Below, one piece after another: positions 44,464-53,518 of a stretch of DNA of 64,000 nt. The first letter of the stretch is position 1; every line of letters begins with the position of its first letter. A program made the position numbers and the translations under genes. A model generated the notes under the pieces. The model had not been told where the DNA came from. It did no database searches and saw nothing but the letters and a program-made list of their open reading frames with translations. This DNA is from Qipengyuania soli (GTDB lineage Bacteria; Pseudomonadota; Alphaproteobacteria; Sphingomonadales; Sphingomonadaceae), in contig NZ_CP064654.1 in the NCBI RefSeq assembly GCF_015529805.1, positions 434,001 to 498,000 on the forward strand, read 5' to 3'.

Positions 44464-44479
44464 TTATCAGTTCTGATAA
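44464..44479. promoter_or_regulatory. Palindromic operator candidate 2 (TTATCA-N4-TGATAA)
   Basis: TTATCAG and CTGATAA around TT form a perfect 16-base palindrome in the 80-base gap between the divergent dehydrogenase and oxygenase genes. It shares the outer six bases of both arms with candidate 1. Its central place suits control of both genes by the TetR protein encoded at 41426. Confidence 0.65.
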
Positions 44480-44522
44480 CTCATTTGCATTCCCGGTCAA
44501 TCGTCTTGGATGCCCATACGCC

Positions 44523-45416
44523 ATGAACCAGCACGCCGCCGTCGAACCCGCGCCCGCCAAAACCTACCAGAAGAGTTCGACCCCGAACCAGGTCGATTTC
44601 ACCAAGCCGGCGGGTGAGGAGGCGTTCTACGCACCCGATTCGATCCAGTGGCGGATCTTCAAGAACAACGTCGCGCTTGCGATCGGCGGCGTTGCCGCAG
44701 TGCTCCTCGAATTTGCCGACGCACGCATTCGTTCGGGGGTGTGGGATCATTCCATCTATCCCGTCGATCCGATCGGCCGTTCGCAGCGCACCGGCATGGC
44801 CGCCATGCTGGGCGTCTATGGGCCGCGCAGCGTGGCAAGGCAGGTCATCGCGGGCGTGGGCCGCATGCATGCCAAGGTGTCCGGTACGACTCCGAAGGGC
44901 GAGGCATACAGGGCGCTCGATCCCGAATTGCTGGACTGGGTATCGGCCACCGCGCAATACGGCTTCAGCACGGCCTATGATCGCTATGTCCACCGGCTGA
45001 GCGATGCCGAAAAGCATGCCTTCTGGAACAATGGCGACGAGGTGGCGCGGCTCTACGGCGTGACCGAAATCCCCCACTCCGAAGCCGAGTTCCTGACCAT
45101 GATGGAACGGCTGGTGCCGCGTTTCGAGGCCCACCAGATCAACATCGACTTCCTCGAGATCGTCGCCTCGGGCAAGGCGCGTCCGGAAATTCCCAGCTTC
45201 ATCCACCGCGCCATGGCGCGTGCTGCGGTCAGCATTCTTCCGCCTATCGTGAGGCAGAAACTGGAACTCGGGCGCGAATGGGATATCTCCCTGCCCGAGA
45301 AGATGCTGGTCAGGTTCTTCGGCAGGGTGGCCGACCGCAAAATCGATCCGGAGTCGCCCGCCTACCAGGCCGCGCTGCGGCTCGGCCTGCCGGGGGATAC
45401 GGCGTGGAGGAAATAA
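44523..45416 (+). CDS. Oxygenase of the MpaB (DUF2236) family
   Basis: This is a 297-residue protein of the family that includes the mycophenolic-acid oxygenase MpaB and latex-clearing proteins, thought to bind heme. Features are the VALAIGGVAAVLLEFADARI helix near the N-terminus and DHSIYPVDPIGRSQRT, with later HAFWNNGDEVARLYG. The C-terminus reads LPEKMLVRFFGRVADRK. The substrate is unknown; the neighbouring acyl-CoA dehydrogenases suggest a lipid or terpenoid chain. The start is downstream of operator candidate 2. Confidence 0.85.
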   Translation: MNQHAAVEPAPAKTYQKSSTPNQVDFTKPAGEEAFYAPDSIQWRIFKNNVALAIGGVAAVLLEFADARIRSGVWDHSIYPVDPIGRSQRTGMAAMLGVYGPRSVARQVIAGVGRMHAKVSGTTPKGEAYRALDPELLDWVSATAQYGFSTAYDRYVHRLSDAEKHAFWNNGDEVARLYGVTEIPHSEAEFLTMMERLVPRFEAHQINIDFLEIVASGKARPEIPSFIHRAMARAAVSILPPIVRQKLELGREWDISLPEKMLVRFFGRVADRKIDPESPAYQAALRLGLPGDTAWRK

Positions 45417-45453
45417 GGCGCAACGAAGCAGCCGGTGACACCGGCGAACCTAA

Positions 45454-46437
<984 letters not shown>

Positions 46438-46451
46438 GGGACGCGCCTGAC

Positions 46452-46547
46452 ATGGAACAGGTCGCCGGCACGGTCGAAGGCGGGCTGGAGATCGTCGCGG
46501 ACGGGCTGCCAAGCGACAACATCTGCTTCACACCACCGCCTGCCTGA
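46452..46547 (+). other. 137-base gap with a 31-codon open frame
   Basis: Between the nitronate monooxygenase and GST genes there is an ATG-started frame of 31 codons (MEQVAGTVEGGLEIVADGLP, then 11 more residues to a TGA). No ribosome site is convincing. It may be a remnant of a larger gene or chance; I see no other element in this gap apart from the AGGAGAAAG ribosome site of the next gene. Confidence 0.2.
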
Positions 46548-46574
46548 TCGGCGAGGCCACAGGAGAAAGCCCAC

Positions 46575-47501
46575 GTGCCGGACATTATCCTCCACCACTA
46601 CGATGCGTCGCCTTTCTCCAACAAGGTGCGGCTGCTGCTTGGCCTGAAAGGGCTGGCGTGGAAATCGGTGGTCACGCCCAACATGATGCCCAAGCCGGAC
46701 CTCGTCCCGCTCACCGGGGGCTATCGCCGCGCGCCGGTGATGCAGATCGGCGCGGACATCTATTGCGACAGCCAGGTCATCATGGCGGAGATCGAGCGGC
46801 GGTTCCCGGAGCCGAAGGCGGATTTCGGGGCGGGCTGGCCGATCAACCTGTGGGCGGATCGGCAGTGGTTCCAGCATTCAGTCGCAATCATTTTCGGCCT
46901 TCTGGGCGACAAAGTGGATCCGGCCTTCATCGCCGACCGCGAGAAACTGTCGGGGCGCCCGTTCGACGTGAAGGCGATGGCCGCCTTCGCCGGTCCGGCA
47001 AGGGGCCAGTGGCGTGCGCAGGCAGGCTGGATCGAGCGTGCGCTCGGGACGGGTGGCGAGGACTTCCTGTTCGGGTCGCTGCCCGCCATCGGCGACCTCG
47101 CCGCGCATATGAACATCTGGTTCCTGAAGTCTGCCTTCCCCGATCTCGCGGATGAATTGCTCGACGGGTTCGACAGGGTGAAATCCTGGTACCCGCGCAT
47201 CGAGGCACTCGGTCAGGGCTCGCGCGCGGAAATCGCGGGGGTGGAGGCGCTGCACATCGCGAGCGAGGCCGACCCGGCCGTTGCACCTTTCGTCCATGAC
47301 ACGGCTGCAACCGGCGGGTTGCAGGTCGGCAGCGATGTCGTGGTCGCGGCCGACGACTATGGCCGCGATCCGATATCAGGAAAGCTGGTCTCGGCCAGCG
47401 TCGATCGTATCGTCATCAGCCGCAGCGATAGCGACCTGGGAACGTGCAACCTACACTTCCCGCGGGTGGGCTTCGTCGTGACGGGAACTGGTGCCGGTTA
47501 G
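46575..47501 (+). CDS. Glutathione S-transferase family protein
   Basis: This is a 308-residue GST-like protein with a GTG start preceded by AGGAGAAAG. The N-terminal thioredoxin fold shows HHYDASPFSNKVRLLLGLKG, the usual GST opening, and IYCDSQVIMAEIERRFPEP. A helical C-terminal domain follows, and then an extra segment of about 80 residues (AAGGLQVGSDVV-like beta part) not found in classical GSTs. The last five codons, with the stop, run into the 3' end of the oppositely oriented tRNA-Thr gene. The role is probably in detoxification linked to the neighbouring catabolic genes. Confidence 0.85.
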   Translation: MPDIILHHYDASPFSNKVRLLLGLKGLAWKSVVTPNMMPKPDLVPLTGGYRRAPVMQIGADIYCDSQVIMAEIERRFPEPKADFGAGWPINLWADRQWFQHSVAIIFGLLGDKVDPAFIADREKLSGRPFDVKAMAAFAGPARGQWRAQAGWIERALGTGGEDFLFGSLPAIGDLAAHMNIWFLKSAFPDLADELLDGFDRVKSWYPRIEALGQGSRAEIAGVEALHIASEADPAVAPFVHDTAATGGLQVGSDVVVAADDYGRDPISGKLVSASVDRIVISRSDSDLGTCNLHFPRVGFVVTGTGAG

Positions 47502-47564
47502 AGGATTCGAACCCCTGGCCTGATGATTACAAATCAACTGCTCTACCAACTGAGCTAAACCGGC
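47489..47564 (-). tRNA. tRNA-Thr(UGU)
   Basis: A 76-base cloverleaf with an encoded CCA end. The anticodon loop TTTGTAA gives anticodon TGT, reading ACA and other threonine codons. The acceptor GCCGGTT/AACCGGC is fully paired. The anticodon stem has one U-U mismatch (position 28 with 42), and the T-arm has one G-U pair. Its 3' end overlaps the last 13 bases of the GST gene on the other strand. Confidence 0.93.
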
Positions 47565-47587
47565 GCTCCAGAGGCGGGGCCTTTCGT

Positions 47588-48466
47588 TCAAAGCGCCCCG
47601 AAAGTCCAGCCCTCCGTTGCCGCGATTTCGGGAGTGAGGCCTGCGGGCGTCCAACGCGCGTCATCGTGGGCGACGGCGCGCAGCCATGCCGCGGTGAGGA
47701 GCGCGTCGGAAGAATGATCGTCGATCGGTCCCTCTCCTGCGACGCCCGGAGAGCCCAGGGTGGCAAGTGCGGCATTGAGGTCCTCGTAATTGCGCATCTT
47801 GGCCTTGGCCGCGCTGCGACCGGCCTCGCGCGCGGCGAGGCTGGTGTAGATTTCCACCACCACCGAGCCGCGTGGCGGCAGAGGATCGACAGGCCAGACA
47901 GGCAGGTGGCCGCGCAGATGGTGGAGCATCCGCATTCCTGTAAGGCTCGACTTGCCGACCTGGGCCGCGCCGACGAGGTTGAAGTTTGAGTAGGGCTTGC
48001 ACCCCATCGCCGCCTGCGCGTGCTCGGTGACGCGGAATCGCCCCCGGCCGTGCGCTGCCCCGTCGCAGCCGAAATGCGCGCCGGTATCCATTCCGTCGCG
48101 AAAGAACGGACGCAGGTCTGGATGGGCAACGAAGCTGTTGGCCCCGAGATGGTCCTCGTCCGCAGCGATCCTGTCGATCAGGTCCCATAGCGCGGGCGCG
48201 TCGGGCGGCGTGTCGGGAAGGCCGGGAAAGTAGGCTCCGCAATCGGCGAAGGGCAGTCCGATGCCGAGGTCGAGCCCGACCAGCGTATCCGCGGGTAATT
48301 CGTCGCGCAGGATCGCCAGCACGTCTGCGCGGCCCCAGCGATGCTCGATCAGGACCGGCGCCCCGCCGTCGCCATGTGCCAGCGCCAGCGCGATGCCCTT
48401 CTGCCTCTCGCCCTTCGCGCCCGACCAGTCGATGGCGAGGAAATGAGTGAACCTATTGGCGTTCAC
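47588..48466 (-). CDS. Predicted RNase H-like protein (DUF429-like)
   Basis: This is a 292-residue soluble protein. The first strand FLAIDWSGAKGE and the second VGLDLGIGLPF place acidic residues like those of RNase H-fold nucleases, and the end block DDHSSDALLTAAWLRA carries the third acidic position. This pattern matches the DUF429 family of putative nucleases, but it is longer than typical. Substrate and role are unknown. It overlaps rarA by 14 bases, so they are co-transcribed, which suggests DNA or RNA metabolism. Confidence 0.7.
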   Translation of the reverse strand: MNANRFTHFLAIDWSGAKGERQKGIALALAHGDGGAPVLIEHRWGRADVLAILRDELPADTLVGLDLGIGLPFADCGAYFPGLPDTPPDAPALWDLIDRIAADEDHLGANSFVAHPDLRPFFRDGMDTGAHFGCDGAAHGRGRFRVTEHAQAAMGCKPYSNFNLVGAAQVGKSSLTGMRMLHHLRGHLPVWPVDPLPPRGSVVVEIYTSLAAREAGRSAAKAKMRNYEDLNAALATLGSPGVAGEGPIDDHSSDALLTAAWLRAVAHDDARWTPAGLTPEIAATEGWTFGAL

Positions 48467-49769
48467 GCCGCAACTTGTCCCAGTAGTCGAGCCGCTTCCT
48501 TACCTCGCGCTCGAAACCGCGTTCGACCGGCTGGTAATAGGCTTGCGGCTCCATCTCCTCGGGCCAGTAATTGTCGCCCGAAAAGCCGTCCTCGGCGTCG
48601 TGGTCGTAGCTGTAGCCCGAGCCGTAACCGATGTCCTTCATCAGCTTGGTCGGGGCGTTGAGGATGTTCTGCGGCGGCATCAGGCTGCCGGTCTCGCGCG
48701 CCGACTTGAAGCTCGATTTCATCGCCATGTAGGCGGCATTCGATTTGGGTGCGGTGGCGAGGTAGATGCAGGCTTGCACCAGCGCCAGCTCGCCTTCCGG
48801 GCTGCCGAGGAACTCATAGGCGTCCTTGGCTGCCATGCACTGCACCAGCGCCTGCGGGTCAGCCATGCCGATATCCTCCACCGCCATGCGGATCAGGCGA
48901 CGGGCGAGGAAGCGTGGTTCCTCGCCTGCGGTGAGCATCCGGGCGAGGTAGTAGAGGCTGGCCTGCACGTCGGACCCGCGCACAGCCTTGTGGAGCGCGG
49001 AAATGAGGTTGTAGTGACCCTCGCGATCCTTGTCGTAGACCGCGACGCGACGCTGGAGGAAGGCGCCGAGCGCCGCCGGGTCGAGCGGTTCTTCGATCTT
49101 CGCATTGTAGAGCGTTTCGGCCTGGTTGAGCAGGAAGCGGCCATCGCCATCGGCTGTCGCCACCAGTGCCTCGCGCGCGGCAGGAGTGAGGGGCAGCGCA
49201 CCTTCAAGGTGTTCGGCGCGTTCGAGCAGCTGGTCGAGCGCTTCGTTCGCAAGTCTCTGCAGGATCAGTACCTGCGCGCGGCTGAGCAGCGCGGCGTTGA
49301 GCGCGAAGCTCGGGTTCTCCGTCGTCGCGCCGACCAGGGTCACCGTTCCGCGTTCGACGAAAGGCAAGAAGCCGTCCTGCTGCGCGCGGTTGAACCGGTG
49401 GATCTCGTCCACGAAGAGCAGCGTGCGCTGCCCGGCTTCCGCGGCCTTGTCGGCCTCGGCAAAGGCTTTCTTGAGATCGGCTACCCCGCTGAAAACCGCC
49501 GAAACGCTGGCGAAACGCATCCCCACGCTGTCGGCCAGCAGGCGCGCGATGGTCGTCTTGCCGGTACCGGGCGGTCCCCAGAGGATCATGCTCGAGAGGC
49601 GTCCCGCCGCGACCATCCGCCCGATTGCGCCCTCGGGCCCGGTCAGGTGGTCCTGCCCGACGACTTCCGACAGGTCGCGCGGGCGCAGCCGGTCGGCGAG
49701 CGGGGCATCTTCGCGCAAGGCATCGGGATCGGGTGCCGCAGGTAGGCTGTCGGGGAAGAGATCGGACAT
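48453..49769 (-). CDS. rarA: RarA/MgsA, replication-associated AAA+ ATPase
   Basis: RarA acts at stalled replication forks and is related to clamp-loader subunits. The 438-residue protein has VVGQDHLTGPEG, Walker A GPPGTGKTT, Walker B LFVDEIHRF, sensor 1 GATTENPSF, and the C-terminal tetramer region ending YWPEEMEPQAYYQPVERGFE in parts. The ATG is 98 bases from the PadR promoter region on the other strand. Confidence 0.95.
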   Translation of the reverse strand: MSDLFPDSLPAAPDPDALREDAPLADRLRPRDLSEVVGQDHLTGPEGAIGRMVAAGRLSSMILWGPPGTGKTTIARLLADSVGMRFASVSAVFSGVADLKKAFAEADKAAEAGQRTLLFVDEIHRFNRAQQDGFLPFVERGTVTLVGATTENPSFALNAALLSRAQVLILQRLANEALDQLLERAEHLEGALPLTPAAREALVATADGDGRFLLNQAETLYNAKIEEPLDPAALGAFLQRRVAVYDKDREGHYNLISALHKAVRGSDVQASLYYLARMLTAGEEPRFLARRLIRMAVEDIGMADPQALVQCMAAKDAYEFLGSPEGELALVQACIYLATAPKSNAAYMAMKSSFKSARETGSLMPPQNILNAPTKLMKDIGYGSGYSYDHDAEDGFSGDNYWPEEMEPQAYYQPVERGFEREVRKRLDYWDKLRRERQ

Positions 49770-49829
49770 TGTTCGGCTGACATAGGACGTTCGCAGAGGA
49801 TTTGCAGGCCCATCTTGTCATCGCCTCAT

Positions 49830-49843
49830 TAAGATATATCTTA
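49830..49843. promoter_or_regulatory. 14-bp palindrome, PadR operator candidate
   Basis: TAAGATATATCTTA is a perfect 14-base palindrome 32 bases before the PadR start. A further half-similar dyad (TATC-GAA-GATA at 49848-49858) follows. AT-rich palindromes of this kind are typical PadR sites and are rare in this GC-rich DNA, so autoregulation is likely. Confidence 0.55.
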
Positions 49844-49875
49844 GAGCTATCGAAGATAACTCAAGGATGATTCCC

Positions 49876-50490
49876 ATGCACAGGGCACACAAGTGGCACA
49901 AGATGGCGCGGATGGGCGGTTGGCCCTTCGCCGCCGCGATGATGTCGGGCGCCGATTTCGGCAGCGGCTTCGGTCGCGGTTTTTCGCCCGAGAACTTCTC
50001 GTTCGAATTCGGACCGCGCGGGGGCCGTCGCCGTCGCATGTTCGGCTCGGGCGAATTGCGGCTGGTGCTGCTGCACCTGCTCGCGCAGGAGCCGCGCCAC
50101 GGTTACGAGCTGATCAAGGCGGTCGAGGAGCTTACCGAGGGTAGCTATTCGCCGAGCCCGGGTACGGTCTATCCGACGCTCTCGCTGCTCGAGGACGAAG
50201 GCGCGATCGCACAGGCGCAAGGCGACGAGACGCGCAAAGCCTACGAAGCGACCGAAGCTGGACGCCGCGAGCTCGAGGAGCGCGCCGGCGAGGTCGAGGC
50301 GCTGCTCGAACGGCTCGAAGGCCATGGCGAACGCCGCCGCGCCTATGCGACGCCGGAGATGTTCCGCGCGGTCGGCAACCTCGCCAACGTGCTCAAGCAC
50401 CGCGCCCGGTCAGGCAAGCTCGACGAGGAAACGATCAACGAGATCGTCGACCTGGTCGATGAACTGGCGAAAAAGATCGAGCGTCTCTGA
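49876..50490 (+). CDS. PadR-family transcriptional regulator
   Basis: This is a 204-residue regulator. A Gly/Phe/Met-rich N-terminal extension of about 55 residues precedes the winged helix (LRLVLLHLLAQEPRHGYELI and GTVYPTLSLLEDEGAI). The C-terminal part has the helical dimerisation arm (GRRELEERAGEVEALLERLEG) in pieces. ATG at 49876 has AAGGAT seven bases upstream; an ATG three codons earlier sits directly on that site and is less likely. The ligand is unknown. It is followed by a hairpin and a small membrane protein gene. Confidence 0.88.
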   Translation: MHRAHKWHKMARMGGWPFAAAMMSGADFGSGFGRGFSPENFSFEFGPRGGRRRRMFGSGELRLVLLHLLAQEPRHGYELIKAVEELTEGSYSPSPGTVYPTLSLLEDEGAIAQAQGDETRKAYEATEAGRRELEERAGEVEALLERLEGHGERRRAYATPEMFRAVGNLANVLKHRARSGKLDEETINEIVDLVDELAKKIERL

Positions 50491-50507
50491 AACCTCTCTC
50501 ACTTGCA

Positions 50508-50543
50508 CCCTCGACGCGATGGTCTAGGCTCTCGCGTCGAGGG
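50508..50543 (+). other. 12-bp perfect stem-loop before a membrane-protein gene
   Basis: CCCTCGACGCGA (50508-50519) pairs exactly with TCGCGTCGAGGG (50532-50543) around a 12-base loop. It starts 17 bases after the PadR stop and ends 23 bases before the next ATG. No T-run follows. It may be an RNA element, a factor-dependent terminator or an operator. Confidence 0.45.
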
Positions 50544-50566
50544 ACGCATTTGGGGGAGGTTGCAAC

Positions 50567-50989
50567 ATGAGCACCGCCGTGAAATCGCCGTGGCATCTGT
50601 GGGCCGTCGGCATCATCACCCTGCTGTGGAACGCAGTGGGGATCACCAGCTACCTGATGACCGAACTGGGCAAGCTCGAAGCCCTTGGCATGACGCCGGA
50701 GCAGATTGCCTATTTCGACACGTTCCCGGCCTGGGCCATCGCCGTCTGGGCGCTCGGCGTCTGGGGTGCCTTCTTCGGATCGCTGCTGTTGCTGTTCCGC
50801 TCGCGCCATGCGGTGACTTCGCTGATCGTCTCGGTCGTCGGGCTGGTCGGAACGACGATCTTCCAGCGCGTGGTGACCGACCTGCCGGCCGACATGGAGA
50901 ACCCCGGGCTCGACATCGCCATCTGGGTCATCACCCTCGGCACGCTGTGGTACGCGATGAAGATGCGCCGCGAAGGCGTGCTGCGCTGA
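50567..50989 (+). CDS. Small four-helix membrane protein
   Basis: This is a 140-residue inner-membrane protein with four hydrophobic segments (about 12-32, 55-77, 83-103 and 115-132). The first helix carries WHLWAVGIITLLWNAVG, and the loop TELGKLEALGMTPEQIAYFD is characteristic of a family of unnamed sphingomonad proteins. A GGGGGAGG ribosome site precedes the ATG. The function is unknown. The PadR regulator upstream could control it. Confidence 0.75.
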   Translation: MSTAVKSPWHLWAVGIITLLWNAVGITSYLMTELGKLEALGMTPEQIAYFDTFPAWAIAVWALGVWGAFFGSLLLLFRSRHAVTSLIVSVVGLVGTTIFQRVVTDLPADMENPGLDIAIWVITLGTLWYAMKMRREGVLR

Positions 50990-50990
50990 C

Positions 50991-52169
50991 CTACTTGCCG
51001 CGCTGCGCCATCAGCCTGAGGTAGGTGTCGAGCACCGCCTGGTTGATGGCGTCCCAGCTGTAAGCACGGGCGGCCTTCTCGCCTGCCGCGCCATGCGCGC
51101 GGCGCAGCGCATCGTCGGTGCAGTACCGGGCCAGCGCATCGGCACAGCCCTTGGCGAAAGCTTCGTCCTTGCTCGGGGAGATGAGGAAACCGGTCTCGCC
51201 TTCGGTGACGATGCTGGCCGCGCCGGTGGCTCCGGCGGCTACGACGGGCAGGCCCGACGCCAGCGCCTCGAGCGTGACATTGCCGAAAGTCTCGGTGATC
51301 GAGGGATTGAAGAATATATCCCCGCTCGCCAGCGCACGGCCGAGGTCTGCACCCGTCTGGAAACCGACAAAGCTGCCGCCCGGAAGGGCCTTCTCGAACC
51401 ACCCGCGCGCAGGGCCGTCGCCGATCACCAGAACCTTGTGCGGGACCTGCCGCTTGCGCAGTTCGACCACCGTGTCGGCGAAGACGTCGAGGCCCTTTTC
51501 CATCACCAGCCGGCCGAGGAAGACGATGGCCACGTCGTCATCCGCCAGCCCGTGCGCGCGGCGCCATTCGAGGTCGCGCTTCGAAGGATCGAACACCGTC
51601 CGGTCGACCCCGCGCGACCAGATGGTGATATCCTCGTGCATCCCCTGCGCCTTGAGCTCCTCGATCTGGCTCTGCGAGGGCGCGACGAGGGCGTCGCAGC
51701 GGTTGTAGAAGCGGCGCAGGATGCCTTCTACCGCTGGCTCCAGGAAACCGAGGCCGTAGTAGCGCGGATAGGTCTCGAAGCGCGTGTGGACGCTGGCGAG
51801 GATGGGAAGCTTGTGCTGCTCGGCCCACTTCAGCGCCGCGTGCCCGGTCGGGTCGGGCGAGGACAGGTGGACGATGTTCGGCGCGAATGTCTCGAGGTCC
51901 TCGCGATTGGCCGCGGAAAGCCCCAGCGGCAGGCGATATTCGCCACGGTTCTTCACCGGCATACGGATGTTGGGAACGCCGACGAGATCGCCTGTCGGCT
52001 CGAAATCGGGCCGGTCGACCACGGGCGCGTAGACGCGCAGCGCCGCACCCTGGCGCAGCAGGTATTCGGCGAGCCGGTTGAGCGCCTGGTTGGCGCCGTC
52101 ACGCGTGTAATTGTAGTTCCCGCTGAACAGCGCGATCCGGAGGTCCTTGGCTTCCATCGCGCGGGCCAT
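50991..52169 (-). CDS. Glycosyltransferase family 4 (GT-B) protein
   Basis: This is a 392-residue retaining glycosyltransferase, cytoplasmic or membrane-associated. The start is near MARAMEAKDLRIALFSGNYN; a second ATG four codons on is equally possible. Features are HLSSPDPTGHAALKWAEQH and, in the second domain, VFLGRLVMEKGLDVF, the nucleotide-sugar contacts in SITETFGNVTLEALASGLPV and VAAGATGAASIV. It resembles the MgtA/SqdX group that adds sugars to diacylglycerol or phosphatidylinositol-like lipids; the acceptor is not determined. It is divergent from serC. Confidence 0.86.
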   Translation of the reverse strand: MARAMEAKDLRIALFSGNYNYTRDGANQALNRLAEYLLRQGAALRVYAPVVDRPDFEPTGDLVGVPNIRMPVKNRGEYRLPLGLSAANREDLETFAPNIVHLSSPDPTGHAALKWAEQHKLPILASVHTRFETYPRYYGLGFLEPAVEGILRRFYNRCDALVAPSQSQIEELKAQGMHEDITIWSRGVDRTVFDPSKRDLEWRRAHGLADDDVAIVFLGRLVMEKGLDVFADTVVELRKRQVPHKVLVIGDGPARGWFEKALPGGSFVGFQTGADLGRALASGDIFFNPSITETFGNVTLEALASGLPVVAAGATGAASIVTEGETGFLISPSKDEAFAKGCADALARYCTDDALRRAHGAAGEKAARAYSWDAINQAVLDTYLRLMAQRGK

Positions 52170-52281
52170 AGTCGGGCGGAACCAATTTGGCGAGAGCGCG
52201 CTTGTCCCGAACAACCCACGCTTTGCAGACGCATGGCTATTTCCGATTGACTTGTTGCGCCGCAACATTATTGCCGCCGAC

Positions 52282-52325
52282 GGGCCACGCGGTCCCAACG
52301 CCGCGCGTGCTCTCTGCAAGGAGAG
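52282..52325 (+). ncRNA. Structured serC leader, possible serC RNA motif
   Basis: Two short hairpins lie in the last 50 bases before serC. GGGCC/GGTCC (52282-52286 with 52291-52295, one G-U pair) has a 4-base loop. CTCTC/GAGAG (52310-52314 with 52321-52325) has a 6-base loop that holds most of the AAGGAG ribosome site. A cis-regulatory motif called serC has been described upstream of this gene in Alphaproteobacteria; the match is from memory and unverified. Hiding the ribosome site would allow translational control. Confidence 0.45.
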
Positions 52326-52331
52326 ACTTAC

Positions 52332-53456
52332 ATGACTGACTTGATCCGCCCGGGCAGCAAGCCCGCGCGTCCGTACTTTTCCTCCGGTCCCTGCGCCAAG
52401 GCGCCGGGCTGGGCTCCCGAAAAACTCGCCACCGATTCGCTCGGCCGTTCGCATCGCTCCAAGTTGGGCAAGGCGCGGCTGCAGTACTGCATCGACCTGA
52501 TCCGCGAAGTGCTGGAGGTGCCGGATACGCACCGCATCGGCATCGTTCCAGGTTCGGATACCGGCGCGGTCGAGATGGCGATGTGGACCATGCTCGGCGC
52601 CCGCCCCGTAACGACGCTGGCATGGGAGAGCTTCGGCGAGGGCTGGGTCACCGACGCGGTCAAGCAGCTCAAGATCGATCCCACGGTTATCCGCGCCGAC
52701 TACGGCGAGCTGCCCGACCTCACTCAGGTCGACTGGTCGAACGACGTGATCTTCACCTGGAACGGCACCACTTCGGGCGTGCGCGTGCCCAACGGCGACT
52801 GGATTGCCGCCGACCGCGAGGGCCTGACCATCGCCGATGCGACCAGTGCAGTGTTCGCGCAGGACATCGCCTGGGACAAGGTCGATGTGCTGACCTTCAG
52901 CTGGCAGAAGGTGCTCGGCGGGGAGGGCGCGCATGGCGTGCTGATCCTCGGCCCCCGCGCCGTCGAAAGGCTCGAAACCTACACCCCCGCATGGCCGCTG
53001 CCCAAGGTCTTCCGCCTGATGAGCAAGGGCGCGCTGGCAGAGGGCGTGTTCAAGGGCGAGACGATCAACACCCCGTCGATGCTCGCGGTCGAGGATGCGA
53101 TCTTCGCGCTCGAATGGGGCAAGTCGCTTGGTGGCCTCTCCGCGATGAAGGCGCGCGCCAATGCCAATGCCGCGGCGCTCGATGCCATCGTGCAGGAGCG
53201 CGAGTGGCTCGGCCACCTCGCCTCCGACCCGGCAAGCCGATCCAACACCAGCGTCTGCCTGACGGTAGAGGGTGCCGACGAAGCGCGCATCAAGGCCATG
53301 GCCAAGCTCCTCGAGGACGAGGACGCCGCCTACGACGTGGCGGGTTACCGCGACGCCCCGGCAGGCCTGCGCATCTGGTGCGGCGCCACGGTCGAGACTG
53401 CCGATATCGAGGCACTCGGTCCCTGGCTCGACTGGGCCTACGCCGCCACCGCGTAA
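52332..53456 (+). CDS. serC: Phosphoserine aminotransferase
   Basis: SerC converts 3-phosphohydroxypyruvate to phosphoserine with PLP. The 374-residue protein has FSSGPCAKAPGW near the N-terminus, PGSDTGAVEMAMWTML, ADATSAVFAQDI, and the Schiff-base lysine in TFSWQKVLGGEGAHG. The length and the SGPCAK opening match the alphaproteobacterial form rather than the shorter E. coli type. It precedes serA, the preceding step of the same pathway. Confidence 0.95.
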   Translation: MTDLIRPGSKPARPYFSSGPCAKAPGWAPEKLATDSLGRSHRSKLGKARLQYCIDLIREVLEVPDTHRIGIVPGSDTGAVEMAMWTMLGARPVTTLAWESFGEGWVTDAVKQLKIDPTVIRADYGELPDLTQVDWSNDVIFTWNGTTSGVRVPNGDWIAADREGLTIADATSAVFAQDIAWDKVDVLTFSWQKVLGGEGAHGVLILGPRAVERLETYTPAWPLPKVFRLMSKGALAEGVFKGETINTPSMLAVEDAIFALEWGKSLGGLSAMKARANANAAALDAIVQEREWLGHLASDPASRSNTSVCLTVEGADEARIKAMAKLLEDEDAAYDVAGYRDAPAGLRIWCGATVETADIEALGPWLDWAYAATA

Positions 53457-53465
53457 CCTTTCTGC

Positions 53466-53486
53466 GCCCCGGCCGAGTGCCGGGGC
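53466..53486 (+). other. GC-rich hairpin between serC and serA
   Basis: GCCCCGGC pairs with GCCGGGGC around a 5-base loop, 10 bases past the serC stop. No T-run follows, and serA starts 33 bases later. It may adjust the relative amounts of the two enzymes by partial termination or mRNA processing. Confidence 0.45.
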
Positions 53487-53518
53487 CGCTTCCCCAATTT
53501 CTCCGCAAGGAAACTGAC

